NCBI RefSeq assembly: GCF_963678635.1
Contig: NC_087063.1
Coordinates: 12,310,368-12,374,367, forward strand
Reading direction: 5' to 3'
DNA from: Symsagittifera roscoffensis
Lineage: Eukaryota > Xenacoelomorpha > Acoela > Convolutidae
Length of the DNA: 64,000 bases
A program made the position numbers and the translations under genes. The notes beneath the pieces are model-generated. The model saw only the letters and a program-made list of their open reading frames with translations, was not told the origin of the DNA and ran no database searches. Positions 1-10,924 of this stretch are shown in pieces. Each line of letters begins with the position of its first letter. Position 1 is the first letter of the stretch.

Positions 1-1590
1 AGTATGGTGCCATTTGTATTCTGCAGTGAGTCGATGTGATGTCGATAAGAGTGATTTCATGCACTTTATAAATTTTGTTATATGGCACTGAACCATTTTG
101 ATGAATATCACAAGACTCAATGAGGAAATTGACCGGGCTGTCTGGGGAGTATGTGACATGTGACAAAATGTGTGGTGAGTTCAAAACAATAGTGTGACCG
201 TAAACTGGGAAAATTGGCAGTTTTAGCAGATTAGCAGTATTAATCGAACAATTTAACGAAACGAGAATGGTCAGTTTGGCGTGATGTAATAAACTTTAAA
301 AATTATCTCTGAAATAAAGACACGTCACGACCTTGAAATTTTGCTTCAACTTAAAATAGAAAAACAACAGAACAACAAAAAAAATTTAAAATAGAAAAAA
401 AACAGAACAAGTGGAATCTGCTCTTCGTCCAGATTCCAGAATCCGGAAGGGTCTCGGGGAGAGAATTTGAACTTTATGTTAACAACTTTTAGCTTCCTGG
501 AATGTCCTGAATTGAAATAATAACATCTAAATTCTTTTTCAGATAAAGAGAAGCTAGGAGTTGAGAGAAAGGGTTGATCCATCTTCGATGGGTTTGATGA
601 TTTTTATTTTCTGAACAAAAACAATAGTGACCTAATAAATAAGTAGTAGCCCTGTTTTTAAGAGTGACCTCGGGATCTGGGGATACTGACACCCAGCCAT
701 GAGTCCAGTCTTTTTGCATCTTACTAAGTTAATCTGAGCGTTCTGGCCGATAGCCCAAAATAGTAACAATTTTGTCGACACGATGTTAAAAGGACCACAC
801 AAAGAACTGGCTTTGGTAGAGACGGTTAGAAGCATGAAGAGCTGTGTTTAGACGCTAGCCAGTCATTTTACAACCTAGCTTTATTTTCCGTCGATATGTA
901 CGTCTGGCCCAGTCTTACAGTTTGTATGTTAGTATACCCCATAAGCTAATTTTGTCATCTAAACTCTTATTCCATATCCTTACTGATCGTTTAAATAACT
1001 AACTTTCTAGTATTTCTCAGAAATTTCTTTTATTTCTCAGTTTTTTGTTTTTCTCAGAAATTTTAGAGACTCATTTTTATCAGAATTCCAACCAGGCAGT
1101 TCAATTCCTTGATTTTTTTTGGAATTGGAATTGAGAAATTTCACTAGGAAATGCAATGGGATTTATCAGGTCGGTTCTGAAATAAAAATTTTTTTGGACT
1201 ATCCGACCAAGGCGGCTCTGAAATAAACTTTTCGGGCCTATCCGACTAATCAGGCAAACAAAAATGAGTTTTATACGGTACTGCACAACGTCTTGACCAT
1301 TATTGTACTACACAAGGAAAAATTTATCAATTGTATTTGATTATGATGTATTTACACGATACTCAATCAGATCATCAGCAACAACCACACTTCTTACAGG
1401 GTGATCTTCAACCTCAATTACATTATCTGCCATCTGAAAAGGGAAACGTCAAGCATAAAAAATGAAAAAAAAAATGGAATGTTTAAAATGGAAAAAAAGT
1501 AAAGTCAATTATAAAAATGAGATTTTCTGAGATGACTAGAATTTTTCAATTGGACCTGATTGTTGCCAAAGTCATTTCTAGAATTGGAGT
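1..1590. other. AT-rich stretch without recognised gene
   Basis: No reading frame here resembles a protein I know, and the short frames are interrupted and low in complexity. There are poly-A/T runs around 355-405 and 1020-1080, and the first GGAATTGG-type repeats appear near 1118-1133. I see no RNA gene or clear promoter. Confidence 0.5.
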
Positions 1591-1613
1591 TTGAACAGAA
1601 ATTGGCCAAAAAT

Positions 1614-1675
1614 GACTGGAATTGGGTTTTTGAGAATTGGAATTGGAATTGAAAATTGGAATTGGGATTGGAATT
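1614..1675. repeat. GGAATT(G) minisatellite, copy 1
   Basis: Irregular runs of GAATTG/GGAATT units. Translated, they give Gln/Phe- or Ile/Gly-rich frames that mimic low-complexity proteins. Confidence 0.8.
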
Positions 1676-2039
1676 GCAAACCCTGGTACTAACTCCTTTA
1701 ACATTCTTTTCTACATGCGTCGGCAGGTTCGACTGTGCCAATCTGGAGGAACGGCTCACTGCTTGCGAGCAATTGACATTGATTTCTTGGTTTTTGAAGC
1801 ATTAGCCTTGAGTGTTTCTCGTCTCGCTTTTCATTTGTTGCCCGATCTTCTGTCTTAGTTGGTATTCATTTTGCTTCAAGAAATTTGCTTAGTGTTTCCG
1901 ACTCAGCTATGAGTGACCACTCCTCTGGGTACTGATTTTTTCTTCCATTGCTATCTATTGATCATTATTGCTTCATGGTAAAGTTCCCATGTAGATGTTC
2001 TCTGAAAAATTATGTGCACCGTACCCTTTATTATCTTGG

Positions 2040-2395
2040 AATACAGGAGGCCCCGGTGGCTTTATAGAGTTGAATTTAATAGTCCTATTTTGCACTCAGC
2101 GCTGGTAAAAAAAATCTAGTTGAAATTTCATTTTTGTGTAAAGTTGCAGTCATCTTTAGGGAAAGAGGTTTGGTTTGTCGTAACCTTTACATAAAATCAG
2201 CTTAAAGTTAAAAATATGTAGTTAAGCAGATTTGCCATTTTAAAGTTATTTGTAATTTTTTCAGAAAGAAGTTTTTTAGAAGAGAAATATGACTTGATGA
2301 TTTTTTTTTTGTGTTTCTGGTATCATTGATCATATTCCATTTCTCTCGCTCCGAAATTGATCTAAGGTATTTGACATTGCTTTTTTCTTCAGAGA
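2040..2395 (-). pseudogene. LINE reverse-transcriptase fragment (thumb region), copy 1
   Basis: On the minus strand the segment near 2360 reads SEEKSNVKYL, similar to the better-preserved EEKINAKYLGVKI near 4370. That is the YLGV block at the end of the RT domain in non-LTR retrotransposons. Around 2060 a KATG-like block follows, which in intact elements lies at the start of RT. Stops and frameshifts interrupt it. It is part of the 830-bp duplicated unit. Confidence 0.5.
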
Positions 2396-2510
2396 ATTGG
2401 AATTTGAACAGAATTGGAATTTGAACAGAAATTGGCCAAAAATGACTGGAATTGGGTTTTTGAGAATTGGAATTGGAATTGAGAATTGGAATTGGGATTG
2501 GAATTGCAAA
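2394..2510. repeat. GGAATT(G) minisatellite, copy 2
   Basis: The same GAATTG-type repeat, at the start of the second 830-bp copy. It is longer here because the unit GAATTGGAATTTGAACA is itself repeated. Confidence 0.8.
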
Positions 2511-2869
2511 CCCTGGTACTAACTCCTTTAACATTCTTTTCTACATGCGTCGGCAGGTTCGACTGTGCCAATCTGGAGGAATGGCTCACTGCTTGCGAGC
2601 AATTGACATTGATTTCTTGGTTTTTGAAGCATTAGCCTTGAGTGTTTCTCGTCTCACTTTTCATTTGTTGCCCGATCTTCTGTCTTAGTTGGTATTCATT
2701 TTGCTTCAAGAAATTTGCTTAGTGTTTCCGACTCAGCTATGAGTGACCACTCCTCTGGGTACTGATTTTTTCTTCCATTGCTATCTATTGATCATTATTG
2801 CTTCATGGTAAAGTTCCCATGTAGATGTTCTCTGAAAAATTATATGCACCGTACCCTTCATTATCTTGG

Positions 2870-3225
2870 AATACAGGAGGCCCCGGTGGCTTTATAGAGT
2901 TGAATTTAATAGTCCTATTTTGCACTCAGCGCTGGTAAAAAAAAATCTAGTTGAAATTTCATTTTTGTTTAAAGTTGCAGTCATCTTTAGGGAAAGAGGT
3001 TTGGTTTGTCGTAACCTTTACATAAAATCAGCTTAAAGTTAAAAATATGTAGTTAAGCAGATTTGCCATTTTAAAGTTATTTGTAATTTTTTCAGAAAAA
3101 AGTTTTTTAGAAGAGAAATATGACTTGATGATTTTTTTTTGTGTTTCTGGTATCATTGATCATATTCCATTTCTCTCGCTCCGAAATTGATCTAAGGTAT
3201 TTGACATTGCTTTTTTCTTCAGAGA
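2870..3225 (-). pseudogene. LINE reverse-transcriptase fragment (thumb region), copy 2
   Basis: The duplicate of the fragment at 2040-2395, with the same YLG-type block and the same downstream KATG-like block on the minus strand. It directly abuts the larger LINE RT fragment at 3450-4080. Confidence 0.5.
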
Positions 3226-3449
3226 TGTTTTGGTCTAATGTAATTGAAAGCATTTTGTTTTCTTGTTTCGCGAATGCTTTCTGCAGAAAATGATAAGTTA
3301 CGTTAAATTAGCGTTCAGTTGTATTGAATGCCTAAAAAATATTTTGATAACACTTTGCAATTATTTTCTAGTTCATTTTTTGCTTTATCAGCATTTTGAT
3401 TTTCACGAAAAAATTGCGTGTCATCCGAATACTGTACTAATTTGCACGA

Positions 3450-4080
3450 TTTAGTTAACTGTTCCTTAGGTCGTTGATATACAGATTAAAAATCAAGGGT
3501 CCCAAAACAGTGCCCTGATGGACAATTTGGTGAAATGAAATCCAATCTGATTCAATTTTGTTGACAACTGTCTTGTGTTTACGGTTGCTAACGAAAAAAC
3601 GCATCATTTCAACTGCACTTTCAGATAAATTCAGCGACTTGAGTTTTTATTGTAGAAATTTATGGTCGAGCGCTTTGGAAAGATCTATTAATTACCAACC
3701 AATAAGTTTGATGCAATCAATTGGTTTTCTGATAAATTTGATGCAGAACATTGGATGCTGCTTATCAGGTTTTGCATTAGATTGTTTTCTTTAAATATTT
3801 GTTTAAAAATTTTTCGCGTTCCCTTGATAATTCACGGGTTATTGAGATTGGCCTGTAGTTTCCTGTTACTTCTGGATCCCCTGTTTTGTATATTGGTGTG
3901 ACGATGGCTTTTTTCAGCTTATCGGGAAAGATAAAATTTTTTAGTTATTCATTGAAAAGGAAAGTAAGCTGTAGGTATACTTCATTGCAGCCGTCTTTTA
4001 TTGCCCATCCTAGAATGTCCGAGGGCCCCGGTGGCTTTTTACAGTTGAGATTTTGCACTGAGCGCTGGTAAAAAAAATCT
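3450..4080 (-). pseudogene. LINE (non-LTR retrotransposon) reverse transcriptase, degenerate
   Basis: Read on the minus strand, this segment carries successive RT blocks in the normal order: KATG near 4050, PIYKTGDPEVTGNYRPIS near 3890-3835, LIDLSKALDHKFL near 3690-3650 (palm motif A region), and QGTVLGPLIFNLYINDL near 3525-3475 (motif B region). These are hallmarks of Jockey/CR1/RTE-type LINE RTs. The frame shifts several times and is broken by stops, so the copy is dead. The FADD catalytic block downstream is not recognisable before the fragment ends. I cannot assign a clade. Confidence 0.85.
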
Positions 4081-4159
4081 GAAAGAAAACCCATTTTTTT
4101 GTTTTAATTATATGTCGTTTTTGAGAAAAGAGGGTTGGGTTGTCAAAAGGTTATCATAA

Positions 4160-4400
4160 AAGTAGCCCAAAATTGAAAAATTGTCGTTAAGCAGATTGGC
4201 CTTTTTAAAACAGTTTGTAATTTTTTCACCGAAGAAGTTTCTTAGAAGAGAAAATTGATTTGCTGAATTTTTTGAACTTCTAATACCATTGATAATATAC
4301 TGGTTTGCACGCTCCGAAATTGATTAATTTTCACTCCGAGGTATTTGGCATTGATTTTTTCTTCAGTGACTTTTTGTTCTATGGTAAATGAAAGTCTTCT
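4160..4400 (-). pseudogene. LINE RT thumb fragment, third copy
   Basis: The minus strand reads EEKINAKYLGVKI near 4370, followed by a degraded thumb. It is diverged but clearly related to the fragments at 2040-2395 and 2870-3225. In coding orientation it lies just upstream of the RT start at 4050, so the normal domain order is permuted. Confidence 0.6.
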
Positions 4401-4536
4401 TTTCATATTTCGAAACATTTTTCTGCTGAAAAAGATAGATTCCGTTTTTTCAATTGTAAAGAATTCCTAAAATGCCTCTTTTTAGTCATAAAGATCATAA
4501 TAAAGTTTGTAAAGAGTTTGTTTGCTAAGCTTATCG

Positions 4537-4736
4537 NNNNNNNNNNNNNNNNNNNNNNNNNNNNNNNNNNNNNNNNNNNNNNNNNNNNNNNNNNNNNNNN
4601 NNNNNNNNNNNNNNNNNNNNNNNNNNNNNNNNNNNNNNNNNNNNNNNNNNNNNNNNNNNNNNNNNNNNNNNNNNNNNNNNNNNNNNNNNNNNNNNNNNNN
4701 NNNNNNNNNNNNNNNNNNNNNNNNNNNNNNNNNNNN
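4537..4736. other. Assembly gap (200 N)
   Basis: A run of exactly 200 N joins the LINE fragment to the first Gypsy copy. The join is not observed sequence, so adjacency across it is uncertain. Open frames running through it are meaningless. Confidence 0.99.
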
Positions 4737-4824
4737 GGGATGCAGTAGCAGATGCAAAGCAGCCCTGTCACGAAGAGGCGCTATCAGGAGTGAACGCCAG
4801 ACGAGCACGCCCAATGAATAAAGC

Positions 4825-5178
4825 GTGATGGCAAAAGAAAGAAGCGTCACAGGGCACCTTGACAACCAAAAACTGAAAAAAGTGCCAGAAGATGTGATTG
4901 CCTCAAACCTGACTACCGTCTCAGCTGGTACACTTAAAGTGGTTTATGACCTAGCGGCTTGGACAGAATTCCAAAGTTTTCAACAGGAGTTGGATACGGA
5001 AAAATTTGAACAATGGGTGAGGTCTGAAGAGTATAATACTGAATTGCGCGAAAAATTGGACACCTTGGAAAAGACTGTGAAAGTGGAGTTAAATTTTACC
5101 TTGGGAGAAAACTTTGGAATGACGAGAGAGGGCACCAAAATAATGTCAGTCAAATCGATCGCGGTCATCAAGTGTTGA
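4825..5178 (+). pseudogene. Gypsy gag C-terminal region, copy 1
   Basis: A 117-residue frame rich in Glu and Lys, predicted helical, immediately upstream of the protease. By position it is the C-terminal part of gag or a gag-PR linker; no CCHC zinc knuckle is visible. After 5178 the frame shifts, and helical-looking sequence (LDIYADYLRKKDP) continues to about 5335 before the protease frame starts. The assignment rests on position, not on a recognised motif. Confidence 0.45.
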
Positions 5179-5370
5179 AACACTTGAGTGCACGGTCAGA
5201 GATTACCTTGGTTCTTCTGGATATCTACGCAGATTACTTGCGGAAGAAAGATCCGAAGGTAGGTTCAAGAATTGTGAGAGCAATTCTCACTACATGGGGC
5301 AAGAGGAACTCCAAATACAGCGAACTGAACGCGACGCCATGCTAGAACTGGATGCAGTCCATATCGGCCG

Positions 5371-5906
5371 CTGGACGTACAAGGCAGGCAGTTTTCAGTC
5401 AAGGAACTGCTTGACACCAGTGCGGTTGTCTGTGTCATGCCCATTAGCACTTGGACTGACATGGACTTCGATAGGTTGGGCTTCAAAAGGATACCAATTA
5501 AAATTCGACTAACCGCAACCAGCCAGGGTGCAATTTATGTGAGCGGAAGGCCGCCTATCATCTGGCTGAAACTGGGAGGGGGCACCTCTTGATAAGCTTT
5601 TTAGTCGTCGAGAACTTTGACAAGTCCGACCAGTTCCTCTTGGAGCGCAAACTCGTGCGAAGTTTTGACGTCACAATCAACGTCACCGAGGAATTCAATC
5701 AAATCAAGGACCCAGAGAGTAGGTTTGAAAAGAAATCTGTTAACAAGATCATGATCAATGAAGCAAAGATGCCGATTTTACTAGTTCAAAAATTTAGACT
5801 GAAACCGAGTCAGACTATAATGGCTACGTTTAGGATGACAATTTTACAAAAATTTTGTGGATATAGACAAGTACCAACCCAATCAGTATGTTCTCAGCTG
5901 TTTTAG
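5371..5906 (+). pseudogene. Gypsy aspartic protease (retropepsin) and PR-RT linker, copy 1
   Basis: The frame beginning at 5371 gives LLDTSAVVCVMP at about 5407-5442. This is the retropepsin active-site block, with DTSA where most family members have DTGA. A stop at 5590-5592 ends this frame. A shifted frame (5589-5906) continues with the second protease half and a segment ending in FDVTINV, typical of the PR-RT junction in Gypsy elements. The protein would have cut the polyprotein. It is inactivated by the frameshift. The Gly-to-Ser change is conservative and occurs in some active aspartic proteases, so it is not itself proof of loss. Confidence 0.75.
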
Positions 5907-6439
5907 GAAGAAGCTTCTCATTTACTTAGAACTGACTGTGAGTGAGTGTGTTCTTGAACAGGCAAGAAACACCGGTGACGATACACCGTGGAAAGAAGCT
6001 TGGTTATATGTTGCCTCGGTACACAGAATATCGGAGTGTGGAGAACTTGAAGTTTGAATTGACTGAAAATCCGTTACATGCTAACAAAGAATGTAGATTG
6101 AAGAAATTAAATGAATTGAAGTCTTTCAAAAAGTGTTTTCTATGTAATTGGAGACAGAAGAAGGGCTGTCTAGTTAATCAGTCTCCCCTGAAGATCGCCG
6201 GACACAGAATTAGCAGCGAACAAACCAGTCTTACCTGAAATAGAGCACATTAAAGCTAAAATATCAGATAAGGAACTTGGATCCCTGAGCGACTTGTTGG
6301 GATCGAAACGCAGACGTTTTTTTTCGAAACACAAGGCTGATATAGGTTGTTGCAAATTTGAGGAACAAGAGATTGAAAAAACAGGAGGGGTCAGTACCTC
6401 ACAGGGAAATAAATAGAGAATTACCCATCACAAGTCAGA

Positions 6440-7015
6440 CTCAGGTAGGAAAGAAAATGAAATGTTGATGAAATATGGTATTATAGAGCCTTCAAATTCT
6501 CCATGGGCTTGTGATGCGGTCTTGGCTAAGAAAAAAAGGAGGCAACGTAGAACGCAGTATCGATGAGAGATTTTCGAATTTAAGGCGATGCTAAGATGTT
6601 CCAGACATTGGACTTGGACTCTGCGTTCTGGCAGATACCACTCAGGAAACAGGACCGAGAAAAACGGACTCTGCGTGTAAACTGGCAATGTTTCAGTAGC
6701 AAAGAATGCCTTATGGACTGTGCAATGCGACAGCCACGTTTCAACGATTGATAGCTCAAGCGCTTACGAATATAACGAAAAATATGAAAACCTCATAATT
6801 TGCTGAGTTGACGACAATGTGAGTGCCACAACAACGCTGGAAGATTACGTAGAAAGCCTATATGAAGTCTTCACATGCATGAAACAGGCTAGATTGACGC
6901 AAACTCTCAAAATGCGAGATCCAGAGTGATTTCATAAAGTATCTGGGTCGTCTGGTAGACAAGCATGGAGGTAGACCAGACCCTGAAGCAGTTGAAGCAG
7001 TACTGACAAGGAAAG
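6440..7015 (+). pseudogene. Gypsy reverse transcriptase fragments, copy 1
   Basis: Pieces of the RT appear in different frames: SNSPWA near 6495 (fingers), LDLDSAFWQIPLRKQDREK near 6606-6662 (motif A, catalytic LDLxSAFWQ), an ATFQRL-type block near 6730-6760, C*VDD near 6800-6815 (catalytic YVDD with a stop at the Tyr position), and IKYLGRLVDKHGGRPDPEAVEAV near 6930-7000, the conserved block after the palm. The fragment ends near 7015, where sequence jumps to the LSGE linker. Confidence 0.85.
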
Positions 7016-7690
7016 AAACTTTGTCCGGAGAAGCGACTCCGGAAAATGATCCAGACGTAGAGTTGTTCGTTGAGTCGGGCTCCATCGTGCCCTGCCAGAA
7101 AAAATTGTCCGGGTGGTCAAGGCTAGAGTGATGTAGAGACAGCATTTTGTCCGGGGAGTCGAGAAACATGAAGAGTAGATCTGAATGCGACAATAATTGG
7201 GAGAACATGTCTAATTCCGACGAGTCAAAAATATTGATTCATTTTTTATTAGTGGAATGAAAACAGCGCGGGTTGGACAGAGAAATGCATCAAAACTCAG
7301 AAAGTGACAGACAGATATACCTCCGATGAAAAGGGCGCTGTAGTCGATCATACTTCAACGAGCTTGAGTTGATAGCAGTGTCGAAACGCTCAACTAGGTT
7401 ACTTCCGTCCGTACCAAACTGGAACCTTTAGAACAAGAAGCGACAAAGTTTGAAAAAAGTATGATCGGCATGCTCCAGAAATAATCAGCGGACAACTGAA
7501 AGTAATGAAGAAATATTTGAAGGCAAGATAACGAATGTCGGATTTCCTAGGGACTCAAAGAAATGATAGAATGAAGAGTAGTTTGAGAAGACGGATAGAA
7601 AACAGAGCGCCCGACAGCAATAGGCCTGTGAGAAGTGGATGATTTTATGTCTGTCATGAAAACAATTGAAAGACCCCAGGAAACTGAGAT
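7016..7690 (+). pseudogene. Acidic LSGE-rich linker between RT and integrase, copy 1
   Basis: The first part reads as an acidic segment with repeated LSGE units (7019-7200), then passes into AT-rich, frame-broken sequence. Copy 2 has the same block at 12540-13190. It occupies the place between RNase H and integrase. It has no enzyme motif. Confidence 0.55.
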
Positions 7691-8090
7691 ATCCTCTGCA
7701 ATCAAAATAACTGTCAGAACTCAAAGAATTAGTGCAAATAGATCGTCAGAAAATCTGCATGACGGCTACAGGCTATAATCAAGGACTGGTAATAATCGAT
7801 CATTTCACGAAACCTGCAGAAGCAGTACCCTGCAGGACGGCATCCGCGGTGGAAACTTGTGTTCATTTGATAAATGTCTGGATTGCAAGACACGATTGTC
7901 CAATCACTATCCAGTCCGACAATTGCAAGGCTTAAACCACTTAAAACCGGCAGACAAATGGCTTGGTCGAGAGGCAGATTTTCACACTAGTTCCCAAGCT
8001 GAGGGTTTATTCCTCACGATACATGGACGACTGGAACATCCACTTGCCGCAGGTGATGAGCGCGCACAATAGTACGGAACATTCCACCAA
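7690..8090 (+). pseudogene. Gypsy integrase core, copy 1
   Basis: The frame from 7690 contains a VQIDRQ segment, IDHFTK (integrase core strand with the first catalytic-domain landmarks), INVWIARHDCP and IQSDN (second catalytic Asp). After a stop at about 7934 it continues with the TNGLVER block in a shifted context (third catalytic Glu) near 7953-7975. DNA between the second Asp and Glu blocks appears deleted compared with a normal integrase. At the stop, copy 1 has TAA where copy 2 has CAA, a direct C-to-T difference. Confidence 0.85.
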
Positions 8091-9045
8091 GGGAAACAGC
8101 CAACTCATGATGTTAACTCGCTGCTCATGATGAATGTTGGACTCCCTGCTCATTACGAGAACATCAAACCACACAACGCCTCGTCGGAAGACTTTGCATC
8201 CCGACTGATTTGCATGAGGATGACTACTTGACTGTTGATCCCGCTTGTGAAGTGAATGAAAGGGGTAACGCGATAAGAATGACGGGAATGAGGTGGTGAA
8301 TGACTGTGATCTGCCATTGGACTTATAGTTGACTCAGCGAAAAGAGGTTGATGACGAAACCCTCCCTTATGCCCAGCACAACTGGAATGACCTAGATCAA
8401 GCTGAAGTCGACAAAGTAGTAGAGCTTGACTTTCCCTTGACCATGAAAACACGATAGAGCAAGAGGGGAAGATACAAGAAGAAATACAATCCTTACGGTG
8501 ATGATTTTGTCATGGACAGTATTTTACTAAACGACATAACGGTTTCAAAAGATGGGCTAGATGAGATAATGATTTCGCTTGACATCAACTTGGTCGACGA
8601 TAAAGAGACAGACTGGATCGATGATCGATCAGAACCAGAAGTGGAGTTCGAACCTGAAAAGAAACAACTGCATGAAGAAAAATTGACATTTTTGCGGGTG
8701 CTCGAATGGCTCCAAGATCAGCCTGCAGATCGAATGGAGACATTCGTAATGATTCAAGATGTGGATCAACCCAGCATCAAAAACATAAATCACGACAACA
8801 CTGAATAAAACTGGATCGCTGGAATTGGACCTTATAGCGTTCCCGAATCTATCCTCGATATGCTCGATACTGGGCAATTGACGGTGACGTTGATGGATAT
8901 TTTTTGTCCGGGGAATAAGATAGGACTCGTCCATCGCAAAGATCTGACAATCAAAAATTTCAAATGGGCAAAAGATATAAAAGAGCTGGATTCGGAGGTA
9001 GAAAACCCTAAGAAACCGGCTTTTAAACTATTTTTTGATCATCCG
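8091..9045 (+). pseudogene. Gypsy post-integrase tail, copy 1
   Basis: Downstream of the integrase core lie the integrase C-terminal region (8100-8460, frame-broken) and a cleaner acidic frame at 8512-8808, containing DWIDDRSEPEVEFEPE. A further frame at 8860-9111 leads into the macro-like domain. The acidic tail is well conserved with copy 2 (14040-14363). I do not recognise a fold for it. It probably belongs to the pol polyprotein or a third ORF. Confidence 0.6.
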
Positions 9046-9520
9046 AATCACTACTTGATCAACATCGTTGTGACTGACAGCGATTTTTTTTCACGGCAAG
9101 CACGTACGTGAGCCATATCGATAACCGCGAATGTAAGTTTTTAAACAGCACTAGCGCTCGACTTCAAAAGAGAGTATAAGAATATCCAGTTTTTATGAAA
9201 ACCAATGCCTGGTGTAGGATGGATGATAGCGCTGCTCCTTCTTGCATCACAAAAATCGGGAACATACCTGTATTTTTTGGTAAGCAAACCCACTGATAGG
9301 CAAAACGTGGATCCCGAAAGCTTAGTGCTGGCACTGACGCGACACAGGAATTTCCTGGTCGAGAAAGGAGTAACCTCCCTCTCCTTGCCAGTTTATAATT
9401 TCAGTAGGGGAAAACTACATCCCAGAGAGTTATATGGTCTAGTGCATGTGATTTATCGGAAACGGATATTGAAGTCTACCTGTCTAGGATGTTTTTTTCT
9501 ATGCATATGCTAACGCCTCG
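9046..9520 (+). pseudogene. Macro-domain-like C-terminal domain of Gypsy element, copy 1
   Basis: In order, the region shows LINIVVTDSDFF, a frame-broken segment ending ALALDFKREY (matches the GIAxxFKxxY helix of macro domains), GTYLYFLVSK (the YxYxLVTK strand), an ESLVLALTRHRNFL helix, GVTSLSLPVYNFSRG (the IALPxxGxG strand and loop) and a final strand. This is the layout of Poa1p/ALC1-type macro domains, which bind ADP-ribose and may hydrolyse its esters or conjugates. Stops near 9110 and 9150-9200 break it. The Gly-rich loop is degenerate (FKT for GKG). Fold inference is from pattern only. It lies directly before the LTR-like block. Confidence 0.6.
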
Positions 9521-9529
9521 ATTAGGATT

Positions 9530-10339
9530 AAATGTTTTTATAGTAGGTTTTTAGAAGTTCAGATCCTATTATTAGGGAATGTGTTAAAAATACATTTCGT
9601 TTGGTTATTTTAGACAGAATCATGTTGATATGTGACGTTGTTGTTTTGTGGGTTTGTGTACAGTTATGATCATATAGTGATTGTTTGGTTGTGCTTAGTA
9701 TTGGTATGTGATCTGGATTGTTTCAGATGTATAGGTGACAGCGTCAAACCAGTTTGGATTGATATATTTGAAAATTTACGATCCACCTCGGTGCTGTTTT
9801 TTAGATCGAAAGAAGAATATTTTTAAACTAACTATTTTTAAAAGATACAAATGATGTTTTATCATTAAGATAAAACAATTTGAATAACAGTTCCTGAGTT
9901 GCAACTTGTCGTTTTGATTGTGATTGATCAAGAATTTGTTTGTTCACATTTAAATCGAAATCAAGATAAAGAGATGAATCAACATAAAAGAAGATTACCG
10001 ACACAAACGACCTTATGTACTTCATCTCAGCGAGTCTTGGAACGGCTTTAGACGAGATATAAAAGCGCCTGCTAGACTGCAATATTGGACTGGAGGAAAC
10101 GGAGCTCGCGATGCTTACAGTCTCACTGTTGAAATCTATGCGAAGAGAGGGCCGCCGGGACAATCCCACTGAAGTAGTACTAATGCTGGTCTGTGGGACT
10201 AAAGCTTACGGGAGATGCCTCTGCCAGTCCGCCCCAACTCATCTGCATAGCCTCTCTTTGGATCAGAGAGATCACGCGACGGGCGGGCCCCTCGTCTTCT
10301 GCGGATTCTTCCCCTGCTGCAACACCGTTGAAGGTGAAT
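9530..10339 (+). repeat. LTR-like block with 5' leader, between copies 1 and 2
   Basis: This non-coding block lies between the end of copy 1 and the gag start of copy 2 at 10340, and is repeated at about 15070-15879 with the same spacing. It contains a TATA box and a GC-rich leader. In a tandem LTR-internal-LTR-internal array the shared block is the LTR plus 5' leader. Exact TG/CA ends cannot be fixed because both flanks are also shared between the copies. Confidence 0.7.
10058..10065 (+). promoter_or_regulatory. TATA box in LTR (TATAAAAG)
   Basis: A canonical TATAAAAG lies about 280 bp before the gag start. It is conserved at the same place in the second LTR-like block (15598-15605). It probably marks the U3/R boundary, with transcription starting about 25-30 bp downstream. 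Confidence 0.6.
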
Positions 10340-10920
10340 ATGAACGAGATTGAAATCCAGACGGCAAAGATCAGCGAAACTTTCGATACGAGAGACAGAG
10401 ACTGGGAAAAAGTGTCCCCGGAGCTCAACGAATAAGCGAAGAAGGCAAAAGAAAACGACGAATGGAAAAGAAATTATGAGGAGCTGCTAGAAACTCATAG
10501 AAGAGGCGATAAAGCATTTGAAGGACGTTTACAAGCGAGGGTGAGCAAATTGTCAGTGGATGTTCTGGCAATGATGAATTTGGACACGACTGCTAGTGCT
10601 AAGCCTCAGGAGCTCTCAAAGCCAAGTGATGTTGAAACTCCACCACAAGTGAGCTCGCCTGCCAACGCAAGGATAATAATAACTGGCAACTCAGTTCCGG
10701 TAGACATTCGAGCAGGCGGCCGAGTCAACAAGCAAGAAAAACATAGAGCACGGGACAGAGCTTGGGTAGAAACGTTCCTTCCCAACGCACGGGCCGCTCA
10801 CCTGCCAGGAGAGAAAGGTCATTGGGTACCGCAGAGACGGTCGGTCCGGTACCGAGTGAGGCCAGAGAGAGGTCACGCGTAATTGATATCAGAGAAGACC
10901 ACAGGACAACAGGACGACAA
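10340..10920 (+). pseudogene. Gypsy gag N-terminal region, copy 2
   Basis: The ATG at 10340 opens a charged, helix-rich frame (MNEIEIQTAKISETFD). After an in-frame TAA (10432-10434) it continues in the same frame, through a likely coiled coil (to about 10560), a Ser/Pro-rich spacer and a basic Arg-rich stretch (10720-10890). Copy 3 has the same start (15880) and a TAA at the equivalent codon, so the stop predates the duplication or both derive from a non-autonomous source. The nucleocapsid zinc knuckle is not seen; the Arg-rich part may replace it. Confidence 0.65.
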
Positions 10921-10924
10921 AAGA

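Larger units (their letters stand above)
1591..3225. repeat. Direct tandem duplication, two ~805-bp copies, 830-bp period
   Basis: The block from TTGAACAGAAATTGGCC at 1591 to TTCTTCAGAGA at about 2395 recurs almost unchanged at 2421-3225. The copies differ by scattered single bases and small changes in poly-A/T runs. Each begins with a GGAATTGG minisatellite and ends in a piece of minus-strand LINE reverse transcriptase. Open frames inside (for example 1637-1858 and 2467-2688) are shared because of the duplication; I see no reason to call them genes. Confidence 0.9.
4737..9530 (+). mobile_element. Ty3/Gypsy retrotransposon copy 1 (5' truncated at gap, internally deleted)
   Basis: Plus-strand order is gag C-terminal part, retropepsin, RT, integrase, C-terminal tail and macro-like domain, then an LTR-like block from about 9530. 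That is Gypsy order (PR-RT-RH-IN). The 5' end is lost in the assembly gap. RT runs directly into the LSGE-rich linker near 7020, so the RT thumb, connection and RNase H present in copy 2 are missing. Many stops and frameshifts occur. The stretch from about 6840 to the end matches 12.5-15.1 kb of copy 2 at high identity. Confidence 0.85.

Noticed and set aside
1505-2589. Frames rich in Gln/Phe/Asn/Ser across the GAATTG repeats
   Set aside because: Low-complexity translations of a minisatellite, present on both strands and in several frames.
4403-4865. Open frames running across the N gap
   Set aside because: They consist mainly of undetermined residues.
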